Origin: Minisyncoccota bacterium
GTDB lineage: Bacteria; Patescibacteriota; Microgenomatia; PFEM01; JAFGMK01
Direction: 5' to 3'
DNA: 48,813 nucleotides
NCBI GenBank assembly: GCA_016927565.1
Contig: JAFGMK010000006.1
Span: 101,942 to 150,754 of the forward strand
In this document: piece by piece, positions 10,263 to 17,575 of the stretch
How positions within the stretch are numbered: the stretch's first letter is position 1
Layout: the number at the start of each line of letters is the position of its first letter
Notes under the pieces: generated by a model
Seen by the model: the letters and a program-made list of their open reading frames with translations, nothing else
What the model was told of the DNA's origin: nothing
The model's database searches: none
Translations under genes and position numbers: made by a program

Positions 10263-10356
10263 TCAATGATAATAAGTTTTTTTCATTTTCTTCCGGTTTT
10301 GATCAGGATATTTTTATTCTGATCCGGGCTTTTTTCAACAATTCCCCAATCGCCTC

Positions 10357-10385
10357 TTGACAAAAGAAATAACTTCTACTAAAGT
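10357..10385 (+). promoter_or_regulatory. Promoter of ferritin-like/superoxide reductase operon
   Basis: TTGACA-17-TAAAGT; the -10 lies inside the 23-bp operator. Confidence 0.78.
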
Positions 10386-10395
10386 AGTAGTAGTT
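10373..10395 (+). promoter_or_regulatory. Shared operator motif, copy 2
   Basis: CTTCTACTAAAGTAGTAGTAGTT containing the perfect dyad CTACTA-AAG-TAGTAG; same offset from the -35 as copy 1. Confidence 0.8.
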
Positions 10396-10419
10396 TAAAA
10401 TTAGTTAACAGGAGGTAAA

Positions 10420-10698
10420 ATGCTATCCCAATTACCGGTTAATTTAAGCAAAGTTAAGAAAGAACATCTTAATCGGGAAATTTTAAGAGCAGGAATGATC
10501 GCCGAGTTGGATGCGGTCAGTTTTTATGAACAGCTGGCGGCAATGACGGATGACGAGAGATTAAAAGAAGTTCTCCTGGACATTGCCAAAGAAGAAAAAA
10601 CCCATCTGGGCGAGTTTCAAACTATGCTTTTAAGATATGATTCGGAACAGATTGAGGAATTAAAGAAAGGCCAGAAAGAAATTGAAGAATTAATTTAG
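10420..10698 (+). CDS. Small ferritin-like / rubrerythrin-family protein (encapsulated-ferritin-like)
   Basis: REILRAGMIAELDAVSFYEQLAAMTDDERLKEVLLDIAKEEKTHLGEFQTMLL; E...EExxH iron-ligand pattern in a two-helix 92-aa protein; SD AGGAGGT. Confidence 0.82.
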   Translation: MLSQLPVNLSKVKKEHLNREILRAGMIAELDAVSFYEQLAAMTDDERLKEVLLDIAKEEKTHLGEFQTMLLRYDSEQIEELKKGQKEIEELI

Positions 10699-10710
10699 AA
10701 AGGAAAGCCC

Positions 10711-11097
10711 ATGACACAACTCAGACAAATCTATAAATGCGATATTTGCGGCAACGTGGTGGAAGTACTCCATCCGGGCGCTGGCGAGCTCGTCTGCTGC
10801 GGCCAGCCGATGCGGCTTCTCGAGCCCAAAACCCGAGATGAAGGTCAGGAAAAACACATCCCGGTCGTTGAAAAAACTGAAAAAGGAATTAAAGTCAAAG
10901 TCGGCTCAATCCCTCACCCGATGGAAGAAAGTCATTTTATCCAGTGGATTCAAGCCACGGCTGACGGCAAAACTTATTTTTCTTTCTTAAAACCCGGCGA
11001 ACCGGCTGAAGCGGAATTTCCCATTTCAGCTAATCAAGTCACAATTTTGGAGTACTGCAATCTTCACGGGCTTTGGCAGGAGCAAGACAAGGCTTGA
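10711..11097 (+). CDS. dfx: Desulfoferrodoxin / superoxide reductase
   Basis: N-terminal desulforedoxin CDICG...CCGQPM; EKHIPVVEK; HPMEESHFIQWIQ; EYCNLHGLW. Confidence 0.95.
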   Translation: MTQLRQIYKCDICGNVVEVLHPGAGELVCCGQPMRLLEPKTRDEGQEKHIPVVEKTEKGIKVKVGSIPHPMEESHFIQWIQATADGKTYFSFLKPGEPAEAEFPISANQVTILEYCNLHGLWQEQDKA

Positions 11098-11100
11098 CAG

Positions 11101-11132
11101 AAAAAAGAAAGTCCTGTAGACTTTCTTTTCAG
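11101..11132 (+). terminator. Intrinsic terminator after dfx
   Basis: AAAGAAAGTC-CTGTA-GACTTTCTTTTC. Confidence 0.8.
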
Positions 11133-11200
11133 CTTATTCCGGTTTTTTTCAGAAAAAAACGATTGCTTAATTTAATTTTTTAAAAAAGGAGGTGGAAAAA

Positions 11201-11473
11201 ATGGCAATAGAAAATATGGCGGGTCCTGATTATAAAATTGAAGTTTACCAGCAGAAAAGTTCAGAGACAAAAGGGGGAGGAGAAGGAGGAGGAGGAGAAG
11301 TAGTTGGCAGAGAGGCCGGCGTCGGAGGCAACTATGATAAGGGTTTTTATCCCCCAGTAACAATAGAACCCTTACCAGAGGAACCAAGTGAACCTCCTCT
11401 GGCAGAAGATCCTAAATATGTTCCCTTGGAACAAATTCCTCAAGGAAATGAAATTACTGCAACTAAAGAATAA
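11201..11473 (+). CDS. Hypothetical Gly/Pro-rich small protein
   Basis: Good SD (AAGGAGGTGG) before ATG 11201; KGGGEGGGGEVVG segment and Pro/Glu-rich tail. Confidence 0.6.
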   Translation: MAIENMAGPDYKIEVYQQKSSETKGGGEGGGGEVVGREAGVGGNYDKGFYPPVTIEPLPEEPSEPPLAEDPKYVPLEQIPQGNEITATKE

Positions 11474-11499
11474 ATCACCCGGAAACTACCAGCTTCACC

Positions 11500-11537
11500 T
11501 GTCTATCTGCCTACTTAATTCAAGGGGCAGATAGACA
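11500..11537 (+). terminator. Perfect 12-bp stem hairpin downstream of the Gly-rich ORF
   Basis: TGTCTATCTGCC ... GGCAGATAGACA; no strong T-tract, so termination is not certain. Confidence 0.55.
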
Positions 11538-11663
11538 TTCCGGCAGTGATTCCTTGACAAACAAAGCCAATTCCGGTAGACTCAAGCACTGATCTAATTT
11601 AGAAGCTGTTTCTTCCCGCCCCGGAAAATCAAAAAAACCATTTATTAATTCAGCGAAAGAAAA

Positions 11664-12029
11664 ATGACTGTCGAACGAAGAAGACCAGGAGAAGTTGATG
11701 TTTTGCCAAAAGCCTTATTGGTAGTTGGCGAGAGAAGTATTTTCCTTTCTCCCGGCTCAAAAGGCGGAGCCGGTTTATATTTTCTTTGCCCTCTAGATAC
11801 TCAATTCAGAGAACCAAAAGATCCGGAACTTCCGGTTTTGGAAAGTAAAACGGGAATCCGCATTGCTCCGCTTCAGGTCAATGGCCAGAAGCCGAAAAAT
11901 GTAATTATCAGTCTTCCCGATACCGATTCCTATTTGGAAATTAAAGGAAGAACATTCCAAGTACCGGCAATGATGGAAAATCTTTTTGACGCCAATGGAT
12001 GTATCCGCGACCCCTCCTGCCTGAACTAA
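11664..12029 (+). CDS. Hypothetical protein
   Basis: 121-aa ORF, no recognised domain, coding-like composition. Confidence 0.5.
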   Translation: MTVERRRPGEVDVLPKALLVVGERSIFLSPGSKGGAGLYFLCPLDTQFREPKDPELPVLESKTGIRIAPLQVNGQKPKNVIISLPDTDSYLEIKGRTFQVPAMMENLFDANGCIRDPSCLN

Positions 12030-12040
12030 ACAGCCCTTCT

Positions 12041-13609
12041 TCATAAATTTTTAACCATATAAGTTTCTCTTAATTGATAGCCTGACTTAAGATAGTATTC
12101 TCTGGCACCAATCCCGGCAATAACGGCCAACCTGACAAAACCGGCTTCTCTGGCCAAAGCTTCGGCTTTTTTAAGAAGTTTTTTACCTAATCCCTGATGT
12201 TGGCTGGCTTCTCTGCCTTTTTCGCTGATTTCTAAAGACCGGCCATAAACATGAAGCTCCCTGATCAGAGCAGTTTTTTTAAGAACCAAAAAAAGAATTT
12301 TTAAATTTTTCGGGGGGAACCGCAATCTTAAAAGAGCATAAAGGCGATTTTTTGAGTCAACAAATTGCAAAAAATACTCCAATCCCCTTGAGGCCGCATA
12401 TTTGGTGATTTTTAATTGAAGATCCAACACTCCCGGAACAAGAAGCTTTTGATCTCTTATCTCCCGACAGCGGATGCACTGACAGACCAATCCCCCTCTT
12501 TTCAATTCTTTTTGGACCAATTCCCGAAGATGGCTGTAGCGGTAGCCGGCAACGACATTCCCTAAAGGAATATCCCGGCCCAAACGATTAATCCGGACAT
12601 AGGGAGGAATAATCTTCTTAATCTTGATCAGAAGTCCGATCAGCTCCTGATCGGTTAGAGGTATAAACTTGCCCTCCTGCCAACGTTGATACAAGGGAGC
12701 GTCTTCTAAAACAACACAAGGATAAATTTTTAAATAGTCCGGCCGGAAATGAGGGTCGTCAAAAACTTTTTCAAACATTGCCAAGTCTTTCAAAGCCGTT
12801 GATCCCGGCAATCCCGGCATCAAATGGTAGCAGACTTTAAAGCCGGCATTTCTTAAAAGCCGAGTTGCTTTAATCATGGCGCCGATATTATGACCTCTTT
12901 TGTTTTCTTCCAATACCAAAGGATCAAGCGATTGAATTCCCAACTCAACCCGAGTCACTCCCAATTGACGCAGAAAAACAATTTCCTTTTCATCTATCAA
13001 GTCAGGCCGGGTTTCAACCGTTAAACCGATAATCCTTCTTTTAGCGGTTTCATTCTGTCTTTGGGATTCAAGCAGAGTTTCTGATTTTTTCCGGTTAGCA
13101 GCTTCAAAACAGTTCCTGATAAATTTTTCCCGATAAGTCCGGGGATAAAAAGAAAAGCTTCCGCCCAAAACAATCAATTCGATCTTGGCTACCCGGTGGC
13201 CCATTAATTCAAAAACTCTGAGCCGGCATTTGACTTGCTCAGCTGCATCAAAATCAAACTGGCAGGCGCGCAAAACCGCCGGTTCGTCTGAGAGATAGCT
13301 TTTAGGAATTCCCCTTTGATCCGGACAATAAAGGCACTTGCCCGGACAAGGATAGGGTTTGGTCAGAACGGTTAAAGGCGTTACTCCGGAAAGCGTGCGA
13401 ATTGGCTTGGTCAGCAAAAGCTTTTCCAGCCAGATCTGCCTTTTGATTTTTTTTGTTTTTAAAAGCCGGTGATAATTTTTTAAAAGCCGGTAATGTTTGG
13501 GCAAAGGGAGAGTTTTGCTTTTGGCAAACCTTTTTTTAAGTTCCTCAAGTTCCTGCTTTGATTTTGGTTTTTGGCTGATTAGAGTTAAAATAAGCTCATC
13601 AAGCGGCAT
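12041..13609 (-). CDS. elp3: Elp3-like radical SAM / GNAT tRNA U34 modification enzyme
   Basis: CPGKCLYCP radical-SAM cluster, TVETRPDLIDEKEIVFLRQLGVTRVELGIQSL, LMPGLPGST, C-terminal GNAT (HQGLGKKLLKKAEALAREAGF). Confidence 0.93.
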   Translation of the reverse strand: MPLDELILTLISQKPKSKQELEELKKRFAKSKTLPLPKHYRLLKNYHRLLKTKKIKRQIWLEKLLLTKPIRTLSGVTPLTVLTKPYPCPGKCLYCPDQRGIPKSYLSDEPAVLRACQFDFDAAEQVKCRLRVFELMGHRVAKIELIVLGGSFSFYPRTYREKFIRNCFEAANRKKSETLLESQRQNETAKRRIIGLTVETRPDLIDEKEIVFLRQLGVTRVELGIQSLDPLVLEENKRGHNIGAMIKATRLLRNAGFKVCYHLMPGLPGSTALKDLAMFEKVFDDPHFRPDYLKIYPCVVLEDAPLYQRWQEGKFIPLTDQELIGLLIKIKKIIPPYVRINRLGRDIPLGNVVAGYRYSHLRELVQKELKRGGLVCQCIRCREIRDQKLLVPGVLDLQLKITKYAASRGLEYFLQFVDSKNRLYALLRLRFPPKNLKILFLVLKKTALIRELHVYGRSLEISEKGREASQHQGLGKKLLKKAEALAREAGFVRLAVIAGIGAREYYLKSGYQLRETYMVKNL

Positions 13610-13628
13610 AGTATAAGTATTTTAACTG

Positions 13629-14468
13629 ATGGAAGATAAAATTGTTAACCAATTACAGTCAGTATTAAAAGCTTCGGTTAAGAAAAATCTGGAAAAAGAA
13701 AAAAAAGTAGCCGTAATCTATTCAGGCGGAATTGACAGTTCGTTAATTGCTTATCTGGCCCATCAGAGCGGAGCCGGAATAACCACTTTTACGGTCGGAC
13801 TGCCGGATTCGGCCGATATTATATTCGTTCTGTCAATCAAGAAAAAACTTCCTTTTAAACCAGTCGTTAAAATAATTACCCGAAAAGAGCTTTTAAAAGC
13901 TCTGCCCCAAACCAGGAAAATAATTCAGCAGACTGATCTGAAGCCGAATTTAATGCAAATTTCTTTAGCAACTTGTCTTTTTTTAGTTTTTGAGGAGATT
14001 AAAAAGGCTGGTTTTGACTTAGTTTTATCAGGCCAGGGAGCAGACGAGATTTTTGCCGGCTACCATAAATTCGAACAATTTCCTTTCAGCCGGATTAATC
14101 AGTTATGCCAAAAAGAACTGGAAAGGGCTTTAGCGATTGACCGGATTCGCGATCAGGCAATTGCCGGGTTTTTTAAGATTAAACTTAAAAATCCTTTTTT
14201 AGAGTCGGAAGTAACTGAATTGGCTCTTAAAATCCCGCCCCAATTAAAACTCAAAAAAAAAGGCAAAAAAACAATTCATAAATACATCTTGAGGAAGTTA
14301 GGTCAGCGGGTCGGAATTTTAAAAGAAACTCTCACCCGGCCGAAAAAGGCTTTTCAATACTCAACCCTGATCCAGCGGGAAATTGAAAAAATTACCCGCC
14401 GCCAACAATTTTGCCCCCGCCCAGACAAACTGACCCTCGGTAAAAGACCGCCCATTGGCCGGGAGTAA
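13629..14468 (+). CDS. Stand-alone asparagine synthase-like ATP-pyrophosphatase domain (no glutaminase domain)
   Basis: VAVIYSGGIDSSLIAYLA PP-loop; LVLSGQGADEIFAGYHKF; starts directly at the synthetase domain. Confidence 0.82.
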   Translation: MEDKIVNQLQSVLKASVKKNLEKEKKVAVIYSGGIDSSLIAYLAHQSGAGITTFTVGLPDSADIIFVLSIKKKLPFKPVVKIITRKELLKALPQTRKIIQQTDLKPNLMQISLATCLFLVFEEIKKAGFDLVLSGQGADEIFAGYHKFEQFPFSRINQLCQKELERALAIDRIRDQAIAGFFKIKLKNPFLESEVTELALKIPPQLKLKKKGKKTIHKYILRKLGQRVGILKETLTRPKKAFQYSTLIQREIEKITRRQQFCPRPDKLTLGKRPPIGRE

Positions 14469-15486
14469 CGGCACGCTGGGGTTCTTGAAAAATTACTTTG
14501 GCTTTGTCTTGATTTATTAAAGAAAGAGTCGCTTTAATGGCGGGATGACGGGAGCGAATTTTAACCCTTAGCGAGCGGCCGATTTGGGGCGGGTGGCCGG
14601 AAATAAAGTGAAGGGGAGAAAGAATGGCTTCTGAGGAAAAGAGATTTTTTTTGTTTTTGGAAACAATCAGGGCGTTGTCGCGAGCCCGCTTCTCAACGAC
14701 AAAGTAGGGACCACCGGCAAGCTTAATCCCCTTTCTTTGGCCCAGGGTATAAAAATGTAGACCCTGGTGGTGGCCCAGGATCTGGTCTTGAGGGTTTTTA
14801 ATAGGCCCTTCTTTCTGACCAACAACCTGGGTTAAAAAACAGTTTAGGGAATTACCGCCGGCAACAAAGCAAAAATCCTGGCTTTCTTTTCTTTTTAAAA
14901 AAAAGTCGAAACCTTCTTTTAAAGCCAGTTGGTAAACCTCACTTTTTAAACGATCTCCCAGGGGAAAAACGATTCGATTAAGCCATTTTTGAGTTAGAAA
15001 GGCCAGAGAATAGGTCTGGTCTTTTTGTTTGTCCTTAGCAGCAAGCAATTGATATTTTTTTGTTTTGTCATCCTTTTTGATCCGAGCATAGTGCCCGGTA
15101 GCAACATAATTAATCCCTTCTTTTTTGGCCCAGACAAAAAGCTTTTTAAGCTTTAAAAAGCGATTGCAAATCAGGCAGGGATTGGGAGTCCGATTCCGCT
15201 TGAGCTCGGCGATAAAATAATCGATTACTTCTTTTTTAAATTCTTGCGAGACATCAAAAAAATAGTAAGGAACATTCAATTGGCGACAGACTTTTTGGGC
15301 AATCTCAAAAGACTCACTGTTGAAACAAATGTTTTCTCTTAATTTATTACTTGGATCTTGCCAAACAGCGTATTTTAAGCTAACTCCGACCGGCAACCAG
15401 CCCTGCTTTTTCAAAAGTAATAAAGCAACGGAAGAATCAATCCCGCCGGACAGACCGACAACAATCTTTTTAGATGTTTGAATCAT
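14392..15486 (-). CDS. mnmA: tRNA-specific 2-thiouridylase MnmA
   Basis: VVGLSGGIDSSVALLLLKKQGW, TPNPCLICNRFLKLK, ATGHYARI, KDQTYSLAFL, ESQDFCFV, HxGLHFYTLGQRKGI. Confidence 0.96.
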   Translation of the reverse strand: MIQTSKKIVVGLSGGIDSSVALLLLKKQGWLPVGVSLKYAVWQDPSNKLRENICFNSESFEIAQKVCRQLNVPYYFFDVSQEFKKEVIDYFIAELKRNRTPNPCLICNRFLKLKKLFVWAKKEGINYVATGHYARIKKDDKTKKYQLLAAKDKQKDQTYSLAFLTQKWLNRIVFPLGDRLKSEVYQLALKEGFDFFLKRKESQDFCFVAGGNSLNCFLTQVVGQKEGPIKNPQDQILGHHQGLHFYTLGQRKGIKLAGGPYFVVEKRARDNALIVSKNKKNLFSSEAILSPLHFISGHPPQIGRSLRVKIRSRHPAIKATLSLINQDKAKVIFQEPQRAVTPGQWAVFYRGSVCLGGGKIVGGG

Positions 15487-15736
15487 GGCTCTTGGAAAAA
15501 ATTATAACAAAAAGCCTGGCTGCCCACACTCTTTGACAATCCGAACCCGTCTGATTCCGGATCGGAATCGGCGAACAATCCGAAATCTTTGTCTCCCGGA
15601 TAATGTCCAAAAAAAGAATTATCAAGGAGATATTAAAACGGCGGTTAATCATTTTTCAGAACACTTATCCCGAAACTGATTTACCGGCAAGCGTCTTAAA
15701 GTCTTGATTTTTTAAGGATTCAGGAATAGGCTATTC

Positions 15737-17092
15737 TTGATGGCAAGTTGCCGCAAAAACCCGGATGTGATTATTGTCGGCGCTGGTCCGGCCGGACTCT
15801 TCGCCGCTTATGAATTGGTGAAAAAAGATCCCAAACTTTCGGTTTTGATCCTGGAGCAGGGAGCTGAGCTTTCAAAGAGGAAAAAAACTGAAACCCTAAG
15901 AGGGATTGGCGGTGCGGGGACTTTTTCCGACGGCAAACTTCACTTCACTCCAGTGCTTTCTCACGAAAAACTTTTGGATCTTTTTGAGGTGAATCGTTAC
16001 CAAAAACTGGTAAATTATGTAGAAAAGCTTTTTTTAAACTTCGGCGTGAGCGGCGAAGCAACTCCCAAAAACAATTCTCAGGTATTTGATTTAGTCAAAA
16101 ATTGTCAGCGAAAAGGAGTTCATCTGTATTTACGGAAATGCCGCCATGTGGGCAGCGATAAACTTCCGAAAGTAATCGGTAATTTAGTTTCTTTTCTTAA
16201 AAATAAAGGGGTAAAGCTGATCTGCAACACCCGGATTAAAGAAATTCTGACTGAGGCTGGCCAAATTATAGGTTTAAAAAACAATCGCCGGATTTATCGA
16301 GCAAAAAACTATCTGATTGCTCCCGGCCGGGTTGGCACCAGCTGGCTTCAACAACAAGCCCGCAAAATTGGTTTGGAATATTCTTATCAGAAAGTGGAAA
16401 TCGGAATGAGAATTGAATTTCCGGCAGGAATCATGGAAGAACACTCGCGAATCATGCACGAAAACATTTACTCGGTTCAGGCGCCGACTTATGACGATGT
16501 GGTGCGGAGTTTTTGTCCTTGTCCAAACGGTTATGTGGCAATTGAAAACTACGGAGATTATGTCTCGGTTAACGGCTATTCTGATTCCAAGCTTAATTCA
16601 ACCAATTCCAACTTTGATCTTTCAACTGTAGTCCAATTAACTGAACCGGTGGAAAACACAACTGATTATGCAATTGCAATCGCCAAAATCACCACCGGCA
16701 TCGGCGGCGGAAAGCCGCTGATTCAGAGGCTGGCTGACTTAAGAGCCGGCCGGCGAAGTACCTGGAATCGAATCAAAAAAAGTTACGTGACGCCAACTTT
16801 AAAAGAGGTAACGCCGGGAGATATCTCGATGGCTTACCCTCACCGGTTGGTAACCGACATTTTGGAAGGCCTCCAGATAATTGACAGAGTTTTGCCGGGA
16901 CTTGATAGCAGCGCAACTCTGCTTTACGCGCCGGAAATAAAGCTTCGGGGAAACCGGATAAAAATTAACAAAAAAATGCAAACTAAATTTAAAAATCTCT
17001 TTGTGGCCGGTGACGGGGCCGGCACTTCAGGCAACATTGTCGGAGCAGCAGTCTCAGGAATTTTGGCTGCGCGGGGAATCCTGCAGCAGTGA
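15737..17092 (+). CDS. FAD-dependent oxidoreductase (COG2509-like)
   Basis: DVIIVGAGPAGLFAAYEL, GGAGTFSDGKLHF, C-terminal LFVAGDGAGTSGNIVGAAVSG. Confidence 0.9.
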   Translation: MMASCRKNPDVIIVGAGPAGLFAAYELVKKDPKLSVLILEQGAELSKRKKTETLRGIGGAGTFSDGKLHFTPVLSHEKLLDLFEVNRYQKLVNYVEKLFLNFGVSGEATPKNNSQVFDLVKNCQRKGVHLYLRKCRHVGSDKLPKVIGNLVSFLKNKGVKLICNTRIKEILTEAGQIIGLKNNRRIYRAKNYLIAPGRVGTSWLQQQARKIGLEYSYQKVEIGMRIEFPAGIMEEHSRIMHENIYSVQAPTYDDVVRSFCPCPNGYVAIENYGDYVSVNGYSDSKLNSTNSNFDLSTVVQLTEPVENTTDYAIAIAKITTGIGGGKPLIQRLADLRAGRRSTWNRIKKSYVTPTLKEVTPGDISMAYPHRLVTDILEGLQIIDRVLPGLDSSATLLYAPEIKLRGNRIKINKKMQTKFKNLFVAGDGAGTSGNIVGAAVSGILAARGILQQ

Positions 17093-17149
17093 GGAAAATT
17101 GTTCCGGCTCATTATCGGGTTCGTTAAACTCTCAACAGATAATCAGATC

Positions 17150-17187
17150 AAAAAAACCGCCTCCCTTTTGGGAGAGAAGCGGCTTCT
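17150..17187 (-). terminator. Intrinsic terminator after small membrane ORF
   Basis: Minus strand CCGC..CTCCC-AAAA-GGGAG.GCGG-TTTTTTT. Confidence 0.65.
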
Positions 17188-17202
17188 ATTCAAATGGTGT
17201 TT

Positions 17203-17346
17203 TTACCTTTTGGTCCTTTTAGTTTTTTTAACTATTTCTCCTAAGAGAGAGCAGATCAGGCAGTAACCCCCGATTAGAAAAAGAAGATACCCTTTAATAA
17301 TCAAGAAAAGCAGGTCGGAAAAGGGTTTAGCAAAAAGCCTGACCAT
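17203..17346 (-). CDS. Small (47 aa) membrane protein, absent from supplied ORF track
   Basis: MVRLFAKPFSDLLFLIIKGYLLFLIGGYCLICSLLGEIVKKTKRTKR; GGAAAGGAGGTGATC SD upstream, TM helix, basic tail, terminator downstream. Confidence 0.6.
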   Translation of the reverse strand: MVRLFAKPFSDLLFLIIKGYLLFLIGGYCLICSLLGEIVKKTKRTKR

Positions 17347-17575
17347 CCTCGTCTGATCACCTCCTTTCCGAAAATAATATTTTTAATCTCGTCAGCATCA
17401 ACACAGGCAACTGAAATTTGATTTGGCAGTTCTTTTTTTTAAAATCAATTTTATTTTAGCTCCTGGAAGCACCTCCTGCTTGAGTCCAATCTCAGCAGAA
17501 ACTAGTCTTTTAGGTTGGGGAAAACTGAGCTTTCTGAGCGGGATAAAACGGGATAGATTTGTTATCATGTAAAAA

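Noticed and set aside
15555-15571. GATTCCG-GAT-CGGAATC palindrome between mnmA and the FAD protein
   Set aside because: Single short palindrome with no second copy or associated promoter; insufficient to call a regulatory site.
15608-15712. Short ORF MSKKRIIKEILKRRLIIFQNTYPETDLPASVLKS, faintly like the N-terminus of endonuclease III
   Set aside because: Similarity is too weak and no downstream domain follows.
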